Assembly: GCF_026168105.1 (NCBI RefSeq) | Contig: NZ_LBMW01000045.1 | Location: 1 to 59,324, forward strand | DNA length: 59,324 nt | Origin: Streptomyces hygroscopicus | Lineage (GTDB): Bacteria; Actinomycetota; Actinomycetes; Streptomycetales; Streptomycetaceae | Direction of reading: 5' to 3' | Shown here: positions 23,317 through 31,221 of the stretch, piece by piece | How positions within the stretch are numbered: position 1 is the stretch's first letter | Layout of the letters: every line of letters begins with the position of its first letter | Translations under genes and position numbers: made by a program | The notes under the pieces: model-generated | The model's database searches: none | What the model was told of the DNA's origin: nothing | Seen by the model: the letters and a program-made list of their open reading frames with translations, nothing else

Positions 23317-24933
23317 TCACCCCAGCCGGCCCGCCAGTTGCTGGAACTGCGCCCAGGACAGCGCCGGGGTCCGCGAGTCCCACAACTTCTGGACCGTCGC
23401 CCGCAGGGGCATCCGGATCCCTGCTGCCACCTGGTCCTGGGTCTGCGCGCCGGCTCGGTCGCTCCACACGGCGAACACACCGCCGAGTATCTGCCCGTCG
23501 TACCGCGCGGGCACCGCCGTCGTGCCCCGTACCACGCGCGGGGTCCACTGCTCGTAGATCCGCCGGCCGGTGGGGTAGACGAAGGTCTGGGGCTGGCCGA
23601 GCACGTAGTAGAGGTACTCGTCGTTGTAGTTGATCACGTCGCGCCCCGTGCCCAGGTAGTCGACCGGCTGGCGGGCGCCGATCTCCTTGCCGGTCCAGTA
23701 CGCGACCTCGAGGTCCTTGGCCGGCTGGACCCCGCTCGCCCGGTAGAAGCCGTCGTTCCAGGCGCGCATCGTCCGGCCGTGCGACCGCACCACGTTGGCG
23801 CGGTCGTTCATCCAGCCGGTCGCCAGGTCCGCGATACCGGCGCTCGCCCCGTACTTCCGCCTCGCCGCGGCGGCCAGCTGCGGGTACGAGGCGGCCGGGT
23901 TGCGCACCGCCAGCGCCTGGTACTCGTCGCCGCCGAGGTGCCAGTACGAGCCGGGGAACACACCCGCGTACTCGTTGAGGAGGTCGTCCACGATCTTCGC
24001 GGCCGCGGGCCTGGAGATGTCGATCGCCCCACGTGTGGGGACGCCGGAGGCGTTGCGCAGCTGGAGGTCGGGGTGGGCCGCGATCACCGCGCCGAGGTGA
24101 CCGGGGGAGTCGATCTCGGGGACGATCGTGATGTGCCGGCTCGCGGCCAGGTCGACGATGTTCTTGACCTCGGCCTTGCTGAGGTGCTGCTTGGACACGA
24201 TCTCCGGGTGCGTGCCGGACTCGATGCGGAAGCCCTGGTCGTCGGAGAAGTGCAGACCGAGTTCGTTGTACTTCAGGTCGCCGAGCTCCCGTATTCGGTC
24301 CTCGATCCAGCCTGCCGTGTAGTACTTGCGGGCGATGTCGAGCATGAACCCGCGCCGCGGCTTGGCCGGCGCGTCCCGGACGACGCCCTCGGGGGCCGTG
24401 CCGCCGCCGTGCACCTCCTGTTTGAGGGTGCGGGTGCCGTAGAAGACGCCTGCCTCGCCCGGACCGGTGATCTTGACCAGTCCGTTCTGGACGGTCATCG
24501 TGTACGACTCCTGGTCCCCGCTCCCGGCCAGGCCCAGCTCGACGTCGCCGCCGCGGGCGCCGCTCCGGCCTCCGTAACCCATCCCCAGCTCTCCGGCCAG
24601 CAGCCTGCCCTCGCCGGCGAGACGGTCGTCGTCGACGACCACGCGCGCACCGGAGGCGGGCCGCCAGCCCGGACCGCGCGCCGGGCCGAACTCCCGGACG
24701 GCGGGAATGGTGCGGGGCGCCTGCGACATGGGGTAGCTGCTGGTCCGCCGCGGCGACGCGGCGGACGTGCCCACGGAGGACCCGGCCCCGGGCGGCGGGC
24801 CGCCGCCGGACGGCCACAGCGCCACGGTCGTCGCGACCGCGCCCGCGGCCACCACCACTCCGGCACCCAGCAGCAACCTCTTGCGCCCGCCGGGCGTCAT
24901 TCCCTCGGGGGTCCGGCGCCTCGCGCCGGTCAT
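23317..24933 (-). CDS. Exported GH20 beta-N-acetylhexosaminidase
   Basis: A 538-residue glycoside hydrolase family 20 enzyme that removes terminal N-acetylhexosamine, for example from chitin fragments or glycans. A basic n-region and one hydrophobic helix (KRLLLGAGVVVAAGAVATTVAL) direct export or anchoring. A GH20b domain precedes the catalytic barrel, which begins RRGFMLDIARKYYT. Visible are LGLHFSDDQGFRIES, IVPEIDSPGHLGA and the catalytic pair in YWHLGGDEYQ, then VAYWTG and a Trp-containing C-terminus (GVFAVWSDRAG). The start at 24933 is the best of three in-frame ATGs (24969, 24933, 24900). The frame overlapping it from 25057 is a shadow. Confidence 0.9.
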   Translation of the reverse strand: MTGARRRTPEGMTPGGRKRLLLGAGVVVAAGAVATTVALWPSGGGPPPGAGSSVGTSAASPRRTSSYPMSQAPRTIPAVREFGPARGPGWRPASGARVVVDDDRLAGEGRLLAGELGMGYGGRSGARGGDVELGLAGSGDQESYTMTVQNGLVKITGPGEAGVFYGTRTLKQEVHGGGTAPEGVVRDAPAKPRRGFMLDIARKYYTAGWIEDRIRELGDLKYNELGLHFSDDQGFRIESGTHPEIVSKQHLSKAEVKNIVDLAASRHITIVPEIDSPGHLGAVIAAHPDLQLRNASGVPTRGAIDISRPAAAKIVDDLLNEYAGVFPGSYWHLGGDEYQALAVRNPAASYPQLAAAARRKYGASAGIADLATGWMNDRANVVRSHGRTMRAWNDGFYRASGVQPAKDLEVAYWTGKEIGARQPVDYLGTGRDVINYNDEYLYYVLGQPQTFVYPTGRRIYEQWTPRVVRGTTAVPARYDGQILGGVFAVWSDRAGAQTQDQVAAGIRMPLRATVQKLWDSRTPALSWAQFQQLAGRLG

Positions 24934-25241
24934 CACGCCACACCCCGCTCCACGCACGCGTACGGCCATTCCATGCCCGTACGCCTTCCTGCTGCCTCAC
25001 GCACCACACCCGTACGTATTCGCTCGAGTATTCGTTCGACTTCAGATCGCACGTCACTCACCTCCACACGCCTGGCCCCCTGCCCCCTCACGAACCTACG
25101 ACGACCACCCGCTCCGTTCGTCCACAAGACGCCCCAAAACTCTCCCATTCGGGTGAAAATCGGGCAGTGGCTGGACGGTTGCCCGATCGCCGTCGGTAAC
25201 GTGGCGGCGCATATCCCACACGCTCCCCTGCCGACCCGCAC
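24934..25241. other. Divergent intergenic region with promoter signals
   Basis: About 300 bases between the hexosaminidase gene and the OHCU-like gene. No reading frame is convincing. The right half is AT-richer and holds the inverted repeat and promoter-like boxes described at 25159-25202. Confidence 0.6.
25159..25202 (+). promoter_or_regulatory. Promoter with flanking inverted repeat before the OHCU-like gene
   Basis: ATCGGGCA (25159-25166) and TGCCCGAT (25180-25187) are perfect arms 13 bases apart, two helical turns centre to centre. They flank a TGGACG (25172-25177), with TAACGT at 25197-25202 after a 19-base spacer. The same box pair (TGGACG/TAACGT) lies before the first sigma operon. 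Confidence 0.42.
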
Positions 25242-25856
25242 GTGACGTTGCCCAACCTCACGTGCGCCACCCGCCGAGGACCCACGCTGCCTGCGCACCG
25301 TCTCCCCCAACTCCCCGGCTCCACCGCCCTACCGGCGCAACACCGCAGCACGACCCCCGCGGGCCTGGAGCGGTTCAACTCCCTGCCCGCCGACGATGTC
25401 CGGCACGCCCTTCTGGCCTGCTGCCGCAGCCTGCGCTGGGCCCATCGCGTCGCCGAGCACCGCCCCTACCCGGATCTGGAGTCCCTGCTCGCCGCGGCCG
25501 ACGAGGCGGCGTACGACCTCACACCTGCCGACCTCGCCGAAGCCCTGGCCGGCGAGTCGCTCACCCTGCTCCCCGACGGCACGTACTCCGCCGCCCACAC
25601 CGCCCTGAGCGCCGCCCACGCCGCCTACGAGAGCCGGTTCGGGCACGTGTTCGTCATCTGTCTGGACGAGGTGGCACCGCAGGAGGAGCTCGACCAGGTG
25701 CTCGCGGCGATCCGGTCACGATTGACAAACGATCCGGAGGAGGAGCGTCCGCTGGCGGCGGAGGAACTGCGCCGTCTGGCACGTGGAAGGCTGACGCGAC
25801 TGCTGCGGGAACCGGCAGGACAAGCTCCCGCTCCGGTGGCCGCCCCCGCCGAATAG
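25242..25856 (+). CDS. OHCU-decarboxylase-like protein, catalytic motif apparently lost
   Basis: A 204-residue protein whose helices follow 2-oxo-4-hydroxy-4-carboxy-5-ureidoimidazoline decarboxylase (UraD, last step from urate to allantoin): LERFNSLPADDVRHALLACCRSLRWAHRVAEHRP, then AAYESRFGHVFVICLDEVAPQEEL, IRSRLTNDPEEERPLAAEELRRLARGRLTRLL. The active enzymes have a His-Pro-(Asp/Arg) motif and a later Glu before the Tyr-Phe-Gly segment. Here that part reads EALAGESLTLLPDGTYSAAHTALSAAH, shorter and without the His or Glu, so activity is doubtful. No other urate gene is adjacent. The start (GTG 25242) lacks a ribosome site, and the first 35 residues look non-conserved. Confidence 0.75.
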   Translation: MTLPNLTCATRRGPTLPAHRLPQLPGSTALPAQHRSTTPAGLERFNSLPADDVRHALLACCRSLRWAHRVAEHRPYPDLESLLAAADEAAYDLTPADLAEALAGESLTLLPDGTYSAAHTALSAAHAAYESRFGHVFVICLDEVAPQEELDQVLAAIRSRLTNDPEEERPLAAEELRRLARGRLTRLLREPAGQAPAPVAAPAE

Positions 25857-26023
25857 CCCGTCCGTGCTCGTTTGATTGCCAGTTTGATCACATAGGCAGG
25901 GCCGCCGTAAGCGTTCCGACGACACGTCGCTACGATGCTGGGGGCCGGTGGACCGTACCCGGCCGGGCCCGACCGACACAGAAGCCGGCGCGGCCCTAGT
26001 CCCCGCTCCCGGAGGGTTCTTCC

Positions 26024-26404
26024 GTGCCGGCTGGAACGCTGTACCGCGGCCGGGAAGGAATGTGGTCCTGGGTGGCTCATCGAGTCACCGGCGTCCTCAT
26101 CTTCTTCTTCCTGTTCGTACACGTGCTGGACACCGCTCTCGTCCGTGTCTCCCCCGAGGCCTACGACAAGGTCGTGGCCACGTACAAGACGCCGATCGTC
26201 GCGTGCCTGGAGTACGGCCTCGTCGCCGCCATCCTCTTCCACGCGCTCAACGGCCTCCGCGTCATCGCCGTCGACTTCTGGTCGAAGGGCCCGCGCTACC
26301 AGAAGCAGATGCTCTGGAGCGTCGTCGGCATCTGGATCGTGCTGATGCTCGGGGCCATCTACCCCGTCCTCGGCCACGCCGCTCGTGAACTGTTCGGGAG
26401 CTGA
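26024..26404 (+). CDS. sdhC: Succinate dehydrogenase cytochrome b subunit
   Basis: First membrane anchor subunit of complex II, which passes electrons from succinate to menaquinone. It is 126 residues with three TM helices: WSWVAHRVTGVLIFFFLFVHVLDTAL, LEYGLVAAILFHALNGLRVIAVD and MLWSVVGIWIVLMLGAIYPVL. The family signature HRVTG and the heme-ligand His in FVHVLD are present, and HALNGLR is the usual quinone-side loop. The GTG has GGAGGG 7 bases upstream. The next gene starts 5 bases after its stop. The 167-base upstream gap holds the likely promoter; TACGAT at 25931 is a possible -10. Confidence 0.94.
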   Translation: MPAGTLYRGREGMWSWVAHRVTGVLIFFFLFVHVLDTALVRVSPEAYDKVVATYKTPIVACLEYGLVAAILFHALNGLRVIAVDFWSKGPRYQKQMLWSVVGIWIVLMLGAIYPVLGHAARELFGS

Positions 26405-26409
26405 CGCGC

Positions 26410-26892
26410 ATGTCCACGACTGAAACCACCGCCTCCGGCATCGGCCCCGTCGAGGGCGCCGCGCTGTACGACGCCGACAACCCGGCGCCGGTCATCGAGC
26501 CGCCGCGCAAGCGGACGCAGAGGACCCCGAAGTCGACCCGCGGCAACTTCGAGATGTACGGCTGGCTGTTCATGCGCCTGTCCGGCATCGTGCTGGTCGT
26601 CCTGGTCATCGGCCACCTGCTGATCCAGCTCGTCCTGGACGGCGGCGTCTCCAAGATCGGCTTCGCCTTCGTGGCCGGCCGCTGGGCCTCCCCGTGGTGG
26701 CAGGTCTGGGACCTCGCCATGCTGTGGCTCGCCATGCTGCACGGCGCCAACGGTCTGCGTACCGTCATCAACGACTACGCGGAGCGGGCGAACACGCGCC
26801 TGTGGCTGAAGGGCCTGCTGTACACCGCCACGGTGTTCACCATCCTGCTGGGCACGCTGGTGATCTTCACCTTCGACCCGAACATCCGCTAG
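26410..26892 (+). CDS. sdhD: Succinate dehydrogenase hydrophobic membrane anchor subunit
   Basis: The second anchor of complex II, 160 residues. About 60 polar residues (with KRTQRTPKSTRGNFEMYGWLFMR before the membrane) lead into three TM helices: SGIVLVVLVIGHLLIQLVL, VWDLAMLWLAMLHGANGLR and GLLYTATVFTILLGTLVIF. The His in GHLLIQL and LHGANGLRTVINDY are the usual heme and quinone contacts. It follows sdhC by 5 bases and precedes sdhA by 19, in one operon. Confidence 0.94.
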   Translation: MSTTETTASGIGPVEGAALYDADNPAPVIEPPRKRTQRTPKSTRGNFEMYGWLFMRLSGIVLVVLVIGHLLIQLVLDGGVSKIGFAFVAGRWASPWWQVWDLAMLWLAMLHGANGLRTVINDYAERANTRLWLKGLLYTATVFTILLGTLVIFTFDPNIR

Positions 26893-26911
26893 GCACGGGG
26901 CTGCGAGAATC

Positions 26912-28666
26912 ATGAAGATCCACAAGTACGACACCGTCATCGTCGGCGCCGGTGGTGCCGGCATGCGCGCCGCGATCGAGGCGACGAAGCGCAGCCGCAC
27001 CGCCGTGCTGACGAAGCTCTACCCGACCCGCTCCCACACGGGCGCCGCGCAGGGCGGCATGGCCGCCGCGCTGGCCAACGTGGAGGAGGACAACTGGGAG
27101 TGGCACACCTTCGACACGGTCAAGGGCGGTGACTACCTGGTCGACCAGGACGCCGCCGAGATCCTGGCGAAGGAGGCCATCGACGCCGTCCTCGACCTGG
27201 AGAAGATGGGCCTGCCGTTCAACCGGACGCCGGGCGGGACGATCGACCAGCGCCGTTTCGGCGGTCACTCCCGCAACCACGGCGAGGCCCCGGTCCGCCG
27301 CTCCTGCTATGCGGCCGACCGGACCGGCCACATGATCCTCCAGACGCTGTACCAGAACTGCGTCAAGGAGGGCGTGGAGTTCTTCAACGAGTTCTACGTC
27401 CTCGACCAGCTGATCACCGAGGTCGACGGCGTCAAGAAGTCGGCCGGTGTGGTGGCGTACGAGCTGGCCACCGGCGAGCTGCACATCTTCCAGGCGAAGG
27501 CCGTGATCTACGCGTCCGGCGGCTGCGGCAAGTTCTTCAAGGTGACGTCGAACGCGCACACGCTGACGGGCGACGGCCAGGCGGCGGTGTACCGGCGCGG
27601 TCTGCCGCTGGAGGACATGGAGTTCTTCCAGTTCCACCCGACCGGCATCTGGCGCATGGGCATCCTCCTGACCGAGGGTGCGCGCGGCGAGGGCGGCATC
27701 CTCCGCAACAAGGACGGCGAGCGCTTCATGGAGAAGTACGCGCCGGTGATGAAGGACCTGGCGTCCCGTGACGTCGTGTCCCGCTCCATCTACACGGAGA
27801 TCCGCGAGGGCCGGGGCTGCGGTCCCGAGGGCGACCACGTGTACCTGGACCTCACCCACCTGCCGCCGGAGCAGCTCGACGCCAAGCTGCCGGACATCAC
27901 CGAGTTCGCGCGCACGTACCTGGGCATCGAGCCGTACACGGACCCGATTCCGATCCAGCCGACCGCGCACTACGCGATGGGCGGCATCCCGACGAACGTC
28001 GAGGGCGAGGTCCTGGCGGACAACACCACGATCGTGCCCGGCCTGTACGCGGCCGGCGAGGTCGCGTGCGTGTCCGTCCACGGCGCCAACCGCCTCGGCA
28101 CCAACTCGCTGCTGGACATCAACGTCTTCGGCCGGCGCGCGGGCATCGCCGCCGCCGAGTACTCGCACACGGCGGAGTACGTCGAACTGCCGGAGAACCC
28201 CGAGCAGTTCGTGGTCGAGCAGATCGAGCGACTGCGGTCGTCGACGGGCAGCGAGCGCGTGGCGAACCTGCGTCGCGAGCTGCAGGAGACCATGGACGCG
28301 AACGTCATGGTGTTCCGCACCGAGCAGACGATCAAGACGGCGGTCGAGAAGATCGCCGAGCTCAGGGAGCGCTACAAGAACGTGGCGATCCAGGACAAGG
28401 GCAAGCGGTTCAACACGGACCTCCTCGAGGCCATCGAGCTGGGCAACCTGCTGGACCTCGCCGAAGTCATGGCGGTGTCGGCCCTGGCCCGCAAGGAGTC
28501 CCGCGGCGGCCACTACCGCGAGGACTACCCGAACCGCGACGACGTCAACTTCATGCGCCACACGATGGCGTACCACGAGGTGGGCGCCGACGGCACCGAG
28601 TCCATCCGTCTCGACTACAAGCCGGTCGTCCAGACCCGCTACCAGCCGATGGAGCGTAAGTACTGA
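26912..28666 (+). CDS. sdhA: Succinate dehydrogenase flavoprotein subunit
   Basis: The 584-residue catalytic subunit oxidising succinate to fumarate on the cytoplasmic side. The FAD site opens with YDTVIVGAGGAGMRAAIEA; the covalent-FAD His is in RSHTGAAQGGMAAA. Substrate residues occur in HPTGIWRMGILLTEGARGEGGIL and the active-site Arg region ARDVVSRSIYTEI-like segment SRDVVSRSIY. HYAMGGIPTNVEG, VHGANRLGTNSLLD and the C-terminal KPVVQTRYQPMERKY are as expected. Length is normal. The stop overlaps the sdhB start (TGATG). Confidence 0.97.
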   Translation: MKIHKYDTVIVGAGGAGMRAAIEATKRSRTAVLTKLYPTRSHTGAAQGGMAAALANVEEDNWEWHTFDTVKGGDYLVDQDAAEILAKEAIDAVLDLEKMGLPFNRTPGGTIDQRRFGGHSRNHGEAPVRRSCYAADRTGHMILQTLYQNCVKEGVEFFNEFYVLDQLITEVDGVKKSAGVVAYELATGELHIFQAKAVIYASGGCGKFFKVTSNAHTLTGDGQAAVYRRGLPLEDMEFFQFHPTGIWRMGILLTEGARGEGGILRNKDGERFMEKYAPVMKDLASRDVVSRSIYTEIREGRGCGPEGDHVYLDLTHLPPEQLDAKLPDITEFARTYLGIEPYTDPIPIQPTAHYAMGGIPTNVEGEVLADNTTIVPGLYAAGEVACVSVHGANRLGTNSLLDINVFGRRAGIAAAEYSHTAEYVELPENPEQFVVEQIERLRSSTGSERVANLRRELQETMDANVMVFRTEQTIKTAVEKIAELRERYKNVAIQDKGKRFNTDLLEAIELGNLLDLAEVMAVSALARKESRGGHYREDYPNRDDVNFMRHTMAYHEVGADGTESIRLDYKPVVQTRYQPMERKY

Positions 28667-29427
28667 TGGCTACCCCTGTTCTGGACAAGGCCGAGGCGGA
28701 GTCCGCGGCCTCCCCGTACATCACCGTCACCTTCCGGATCCGCCGCTTCAACCCGGAGGTCTCGGCGGAGGCGACCTGGGAAGACTTCCAGCTGGAGATC
28801 GACCCGAAGGAGCGCGTCCTCGACGGTCTGCACAAGATCAAGTGGGATCTGGACGGCACGCTGACGTTCCGCCGCTCCTGCGCGCACGGCATCTGCGGCT
28901 CGGACGCCATGCGGATCAACGGCAAGAACCGCCTTGCCTGCAAGACGCTGATCAAGGACATCAACCCCGAGAAGCCGATCACGATCGAGGCCATAAAGGG
29001 CCTCACGGTCCTGAAGGACCTGGTCGTGGACATGGATCCGTTCTTCCAGGCGTACCGGGACGTGATGCCATTCCTGATCTCGCACGACAAGAACGAGCCG
29101 ACGCGCGAGCGTCTGCAGTCGGCGGAGGACCGGGAGCGCTTCGACGACACGACCAAGTGCATCCTGTGCGCCGCCTGCACGTCGTCGTGCCCGGTGTTCT
29201 GGAACGACGGCCAGTACTTCGGTCCGGCGGCGATCGTGAATGCCCACCGCTTCATCTTCGACAGCCGTGACGACGCGGCTGAGCAGCGCCTGGAGATCCT
29301 GAACGACAAGGACGGCGTGTGGCGCTGCCGTACGACGTTCAACTGCACGGACGCCTGCCCGCGTGGCATCGAGGTGACGAAGGCGATCCAGGAGGTGAAG
29401 CGGGCGCTGATCACGCGCCGCTTCTGA
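28666..29427 (+). CDS. sdhB: Succinate dehydrogenase iron-sulfur subunit
   Basis: The 253-residue electron-transfer subunit of complex II. The plant-type ferredoxin domain carries the [2Fe-2S] ligands in RRSCAHGICGSDAM and NRLACKTL. The second domain has CILCAACTSSCPVFW for the [4Fe-4S] cluster and CTDACPRGIEVTKAI for the [3Fe-4S] cluster, so all three clusters can be built. It is translationally coupled to sdhA and ends the operon; a very strong hairpin begins 20 bases beyond its stop. Confidence 0.97.
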   Translation: MATPVLDKAEAESAASPYITVTFRIRRFNPEVSAEATWEDFQLEIDPKERVLDGLHKIKWDLDGTLTFRRSCAHGICGSDAMRINGKNRLACKTLIKDINPEKPITIEAIKGLTVLKDLVVDMDPFFQAYRDVMPFLISHDKNEPTRERLQSAEDRERFDDTTKCILCAACTSSCPVFWNDGQYFGPAAIVNAHRFIFDSRDDAAEQRLEILNDKDGVWRCRTTFNCTDACPRGIEVTKAIQEVKRALITRRF

Positions 29428-29446
29428 CCTTCGCGGTCCCGCAGAT

Positions 29447-29489
29447 GAGTGGGCCCCGCTCCGGTTACGTACCGGAGCGGGGCCCACTC
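29447..29489. terminator. Very strong bidirectional terminator after sdhB
   Basis: A perfect 19-bp stem (GAGTGGGCCCCGCTCCGGT with its complement) closes a 5-base loop. It stands between sdhB and the convergent Uma2 gene, 10 bases from the latter's stop. Confidence 0.9.
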
Positions 29490-29499
29490 GCGTTCGCCC

Positions 29500-30129
29500 T
29501 CAGGAACGACCCGGGCGCTGGTCGACGGCCGTCAGGTCGATCTCGATGCCGAAGGGGACGGAGACCTTCAGCCGGTCGTGGAAGATGCCGGTGAGGCCGT
29601 AGGACTTGGTGGCGGGGTCGAGTTCGTAGACGTAGACGACCGGGAGCCCCTTGTTGTCGTCGTCCTGCTCGACCCGCCAGAAGTGCCGTACGCCGGCCGC
29701 CGCGTACTTGCGGGGCTTGACCTCGCGGTCGCGTTCGCGGGAGTCGGGGGAGACTACTTCTACCGCGAGGATGACGTCCTCGGGTTCGTACCAGGTCTGG
29801 CCAGGGCCCGTGTTCGCCTCCACCGGAAACACCAGGACGTCCGGCTCGGGCCGGTTCTTGGTGTCCAGCTTGATCGTCATTTCTCGCATGACGTCGAGAT
29901 GGTCCGGGGCCTGCTCCAGGAGTGAGTTCTCCAGCAGACGCACACAGCGTCCGTGAAAGGCGGTCTGCGGACTCATGAAGACGAGGCTCCCGTCGATCAA
30001 CTCCGTGTGCGGCGGGAGGCCCGGAATCCGGTCGAGGTCGTCCGCGGCCCAACCCTCCGCAGGCGGGATCGGCCAGCGGTACGCCGACTCCTCGTCCCGT
30101 TGCAGATCTTCCTCGGGTGCGGCGCTCAT
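29500..30129 (-). CDS. Uma2-family PD-(D/E)XK endonuclease-fold protein
   Basis: A 209-residue protein of the Uma2/DUF820 family, abundant in Streptomyces and cyanobacteria, with a restriction-endonuclease-like fold. The usual opening (DDLDRIPGLPPHTELIDGSLVFMSP) is followed by the nuclease core: RPEPDVLVF, VILAVEVVSPDSRERD with the Asp and Glu of the motif, then KPRKYAAAGVRHFWRV containing the Lys. The ATG at 30129 has GGGAG 5 bases upstream and is preferred to two earlier ATGs. Its biological role is not established for any family member I know. Confidence 0.88.
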   Translation of the reverse strand: MSAAPEEDLQRDEESAYRWPIPPAEGWAADDLDRIPGLPPHTELIDGSLVFMSPQTAFHGRCVRLLENSLLEQAPDHLDVMREMTIKLDTKNRPEPDVLVFPVEANTGPGQTWYEPEDVILAVEVVSPDSRERDREVKPRKYAAAGVRHFWRVEQDDDNKGLPVVYVYELDPATKSYGLTGIFHDRLKVSVPFGIEIDLTAVDQRPGRS

Positions 30130-30238
30130 CAGTGCTCCCATGCGACGGAGTCTCGCCTGTCGGTTCAGCCTACCGAGGAGGGTTCCGAGCCGCTTCACCT
30201 CAACGAGTGATCACATCATCGGCTTGCGCCACCTTGAG

Positions 30239-30297
30239 TTGAACACGTTCAAAAGTAGGGCTACAGTCATCTGCAACAGCGTTTTGAACGCGTTCAA
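30239..30297 (+). promoter_or_regulatory. Promoter with two TetR-type operators
   Basis: TTGAAC (30239-30244) and TACAGT (30262-30267) are 17 bases apart, a good housekeeping promoter. The operator TTGAACACGTTCAA (30239-30252) covers the -35; a second, TTGAACGCGTTCAA (30284-30297), a perfect palindrome, lies just after the expected transcription start and before the ATG at 30312. The consensus is TTGAACRCGTTCAA. The TetR gene at the end of the operon is the obvious candidate regulator. Confidence 0.82.
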
Positions 30298-30311
30298 GAA
30301 GGGGTGGGGAC

Positions 30312-30719
30312 ATGGACCTCACGGTCATCGCCTATGTCATCTATCTGCTGGCCAGCATCGCCCTGACCGTCTGGGTGGCCCGCACACTCAGCCGGAACGG
30401 CCGGATCTTCCTGTCCGACGTGCTGCGCGGGAACGAGCAGCTCGCCGACGCCGTCAACCACCTTCTGGTGGTCGGCTTCTACCTCGTGAACCTCGGCTTC
30501 GTCGCGCTGTACCTGAACGGCGGCGGCACCATCGCCGACACCCGCGGCATCTTCGAGGCCCTGTCGACCAAGCTCGGCGTGGTGCTGCTGGTGCTCGGCG
30601 TGATGCACCTGGGCAACGTCTACGTGCTCAACAAGATCCGGCGGCGCGGAGTGATGGAGCGGGAACAGGTGCCGCCCGTCACGCCGCAGGACTGGGTCGC
30701 GCCCTCCGCCGGGGCGTGA
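30312..30719 (+). CDS. Conserved integral membrane protein, TetR-controlled operon
   Basis: A 135-residue protein with an out-of-membrane loop and about three TM helices: LTVIAYVIYLLASIALTVWVA, HLLVVGFYLVNLGFVALYL and LGVVLLVLGVMHLGNVYVL. The loop RTLSRNGRIFLSDVLRGNEQLADAVN is conserved in related actinobacterial proteins as far as I recall, but no function is known. It is the first gene of an operon with a DCC-family protein and a TetR regulator, behind the doubly operated promoter. Membrane stress or lipid-related roles are possible guesses only. Confidence 0.8.
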   Translation: MDLTVIAYVIYLLASIALTVWVARTLSRNGRIFLSDVLRGNEQLADAVNHLLVVGFYLVNLGFVALYLNGGGTIADTRGIFEALSTKLGVVLLVLGVMHLGNVYVLNKIRRRGVMEREQVPPVTPQDWVAPSAGA

Positions 30720-30724
30720 GCACG

Positions 30725-31210
30725 ATGTCGGCCACGGAGGTCCGGGACGCCGCGCGCGTCCCGGTCCGCGGGCTCACCGTCCTGTACGACGCCGAGTGCT
30801 CCCTGTGCGCCTTCCTGCGCGACTGGCTCGGGCGGCAGCCACAGCTGGTGCCGCTGGAGCTGCTGCCGGCCGCCTCGGCACAGGCTCGCCGGCGCTTCCC
30901 CGGCCTGGACCACGGCGCCACGCTCGAGGAGATCACCGTCGTCGGCGACTCCGGTCAGGTCTACCGGGGCGCCGCCGCCTGGGTCGTCACACTGTGGGCC
31001 CTGCGCGAGCACCGTGCCCTCGCCCACCGGCTGAGCACTCCGGCGGGCGCCACGCTCGCCAGGGGCGCGGTGCTTGCGGCGGCCAAGTGGCGCGGGGCGC
31101 AGGGGGGCGGGAAGGCCCACCGGCGTGGTGACGGGTGGACGTACGACCCGCGATGGGGGTGGACGTACAGCGCACCCGGGTGCGACGGCGGCGCCTGCGC
31201 GACTCGTTAG
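30725..31210 (+). CDS. DCC-family (DUF393) thiol-disulfide oxidoreductase-like protein
   Basis: A 161-residue protein of the DCC family, named for its Asp-Cys-Cys motif, here in VLYDAECSLCAFLRDWL, on a thioredoxin-like fold. A second typical element is GDSGQVYRGAAAWVVTLWAL. The C-terminus is basic and ends with an extra Cys (CDGGACATR). It lies 5 bases after the membrane protein gene and 11 before the TetR start, so all three are probably one transcript. The redox partner is unknown. Confidence 0.85.
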   Translation: MSATEVRDAARVPVRGLTVLYDAECSLCAFLRDWLGRQPQLVPLELLPAASAQARRRFPGLDHGATLEEITVVGDSGQVYRGAAAWVVTLWALREHRALAHRLSTPAGATLARGAVLAAAKWRGAQGGGKAHRRGDGWTYDPRWGWTYSAPGCDGGACATR

Positions 31211-31213
31211 GCT
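31208..31213 (+). promoter_or_regulatory. Internal leaderless-type -10 element before the TetR gene
   Basis: TAGGCT lies 8 bases before the GTG start at 31222, overlapping the stop of the upstream gene. It could give the regulator its own leaderless transcript in addition to the operon message. Confidence 0.35.
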
Positions 31214-31221
31214 CTCTGTCC

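Noticed and set aside
23309..25057. A longer frame overlapping the GH20 gene on the same strand
   Set aside because: Its translation is Arg-rich without motifs, whereas the other frame has complete GH20 catalytic motifs.
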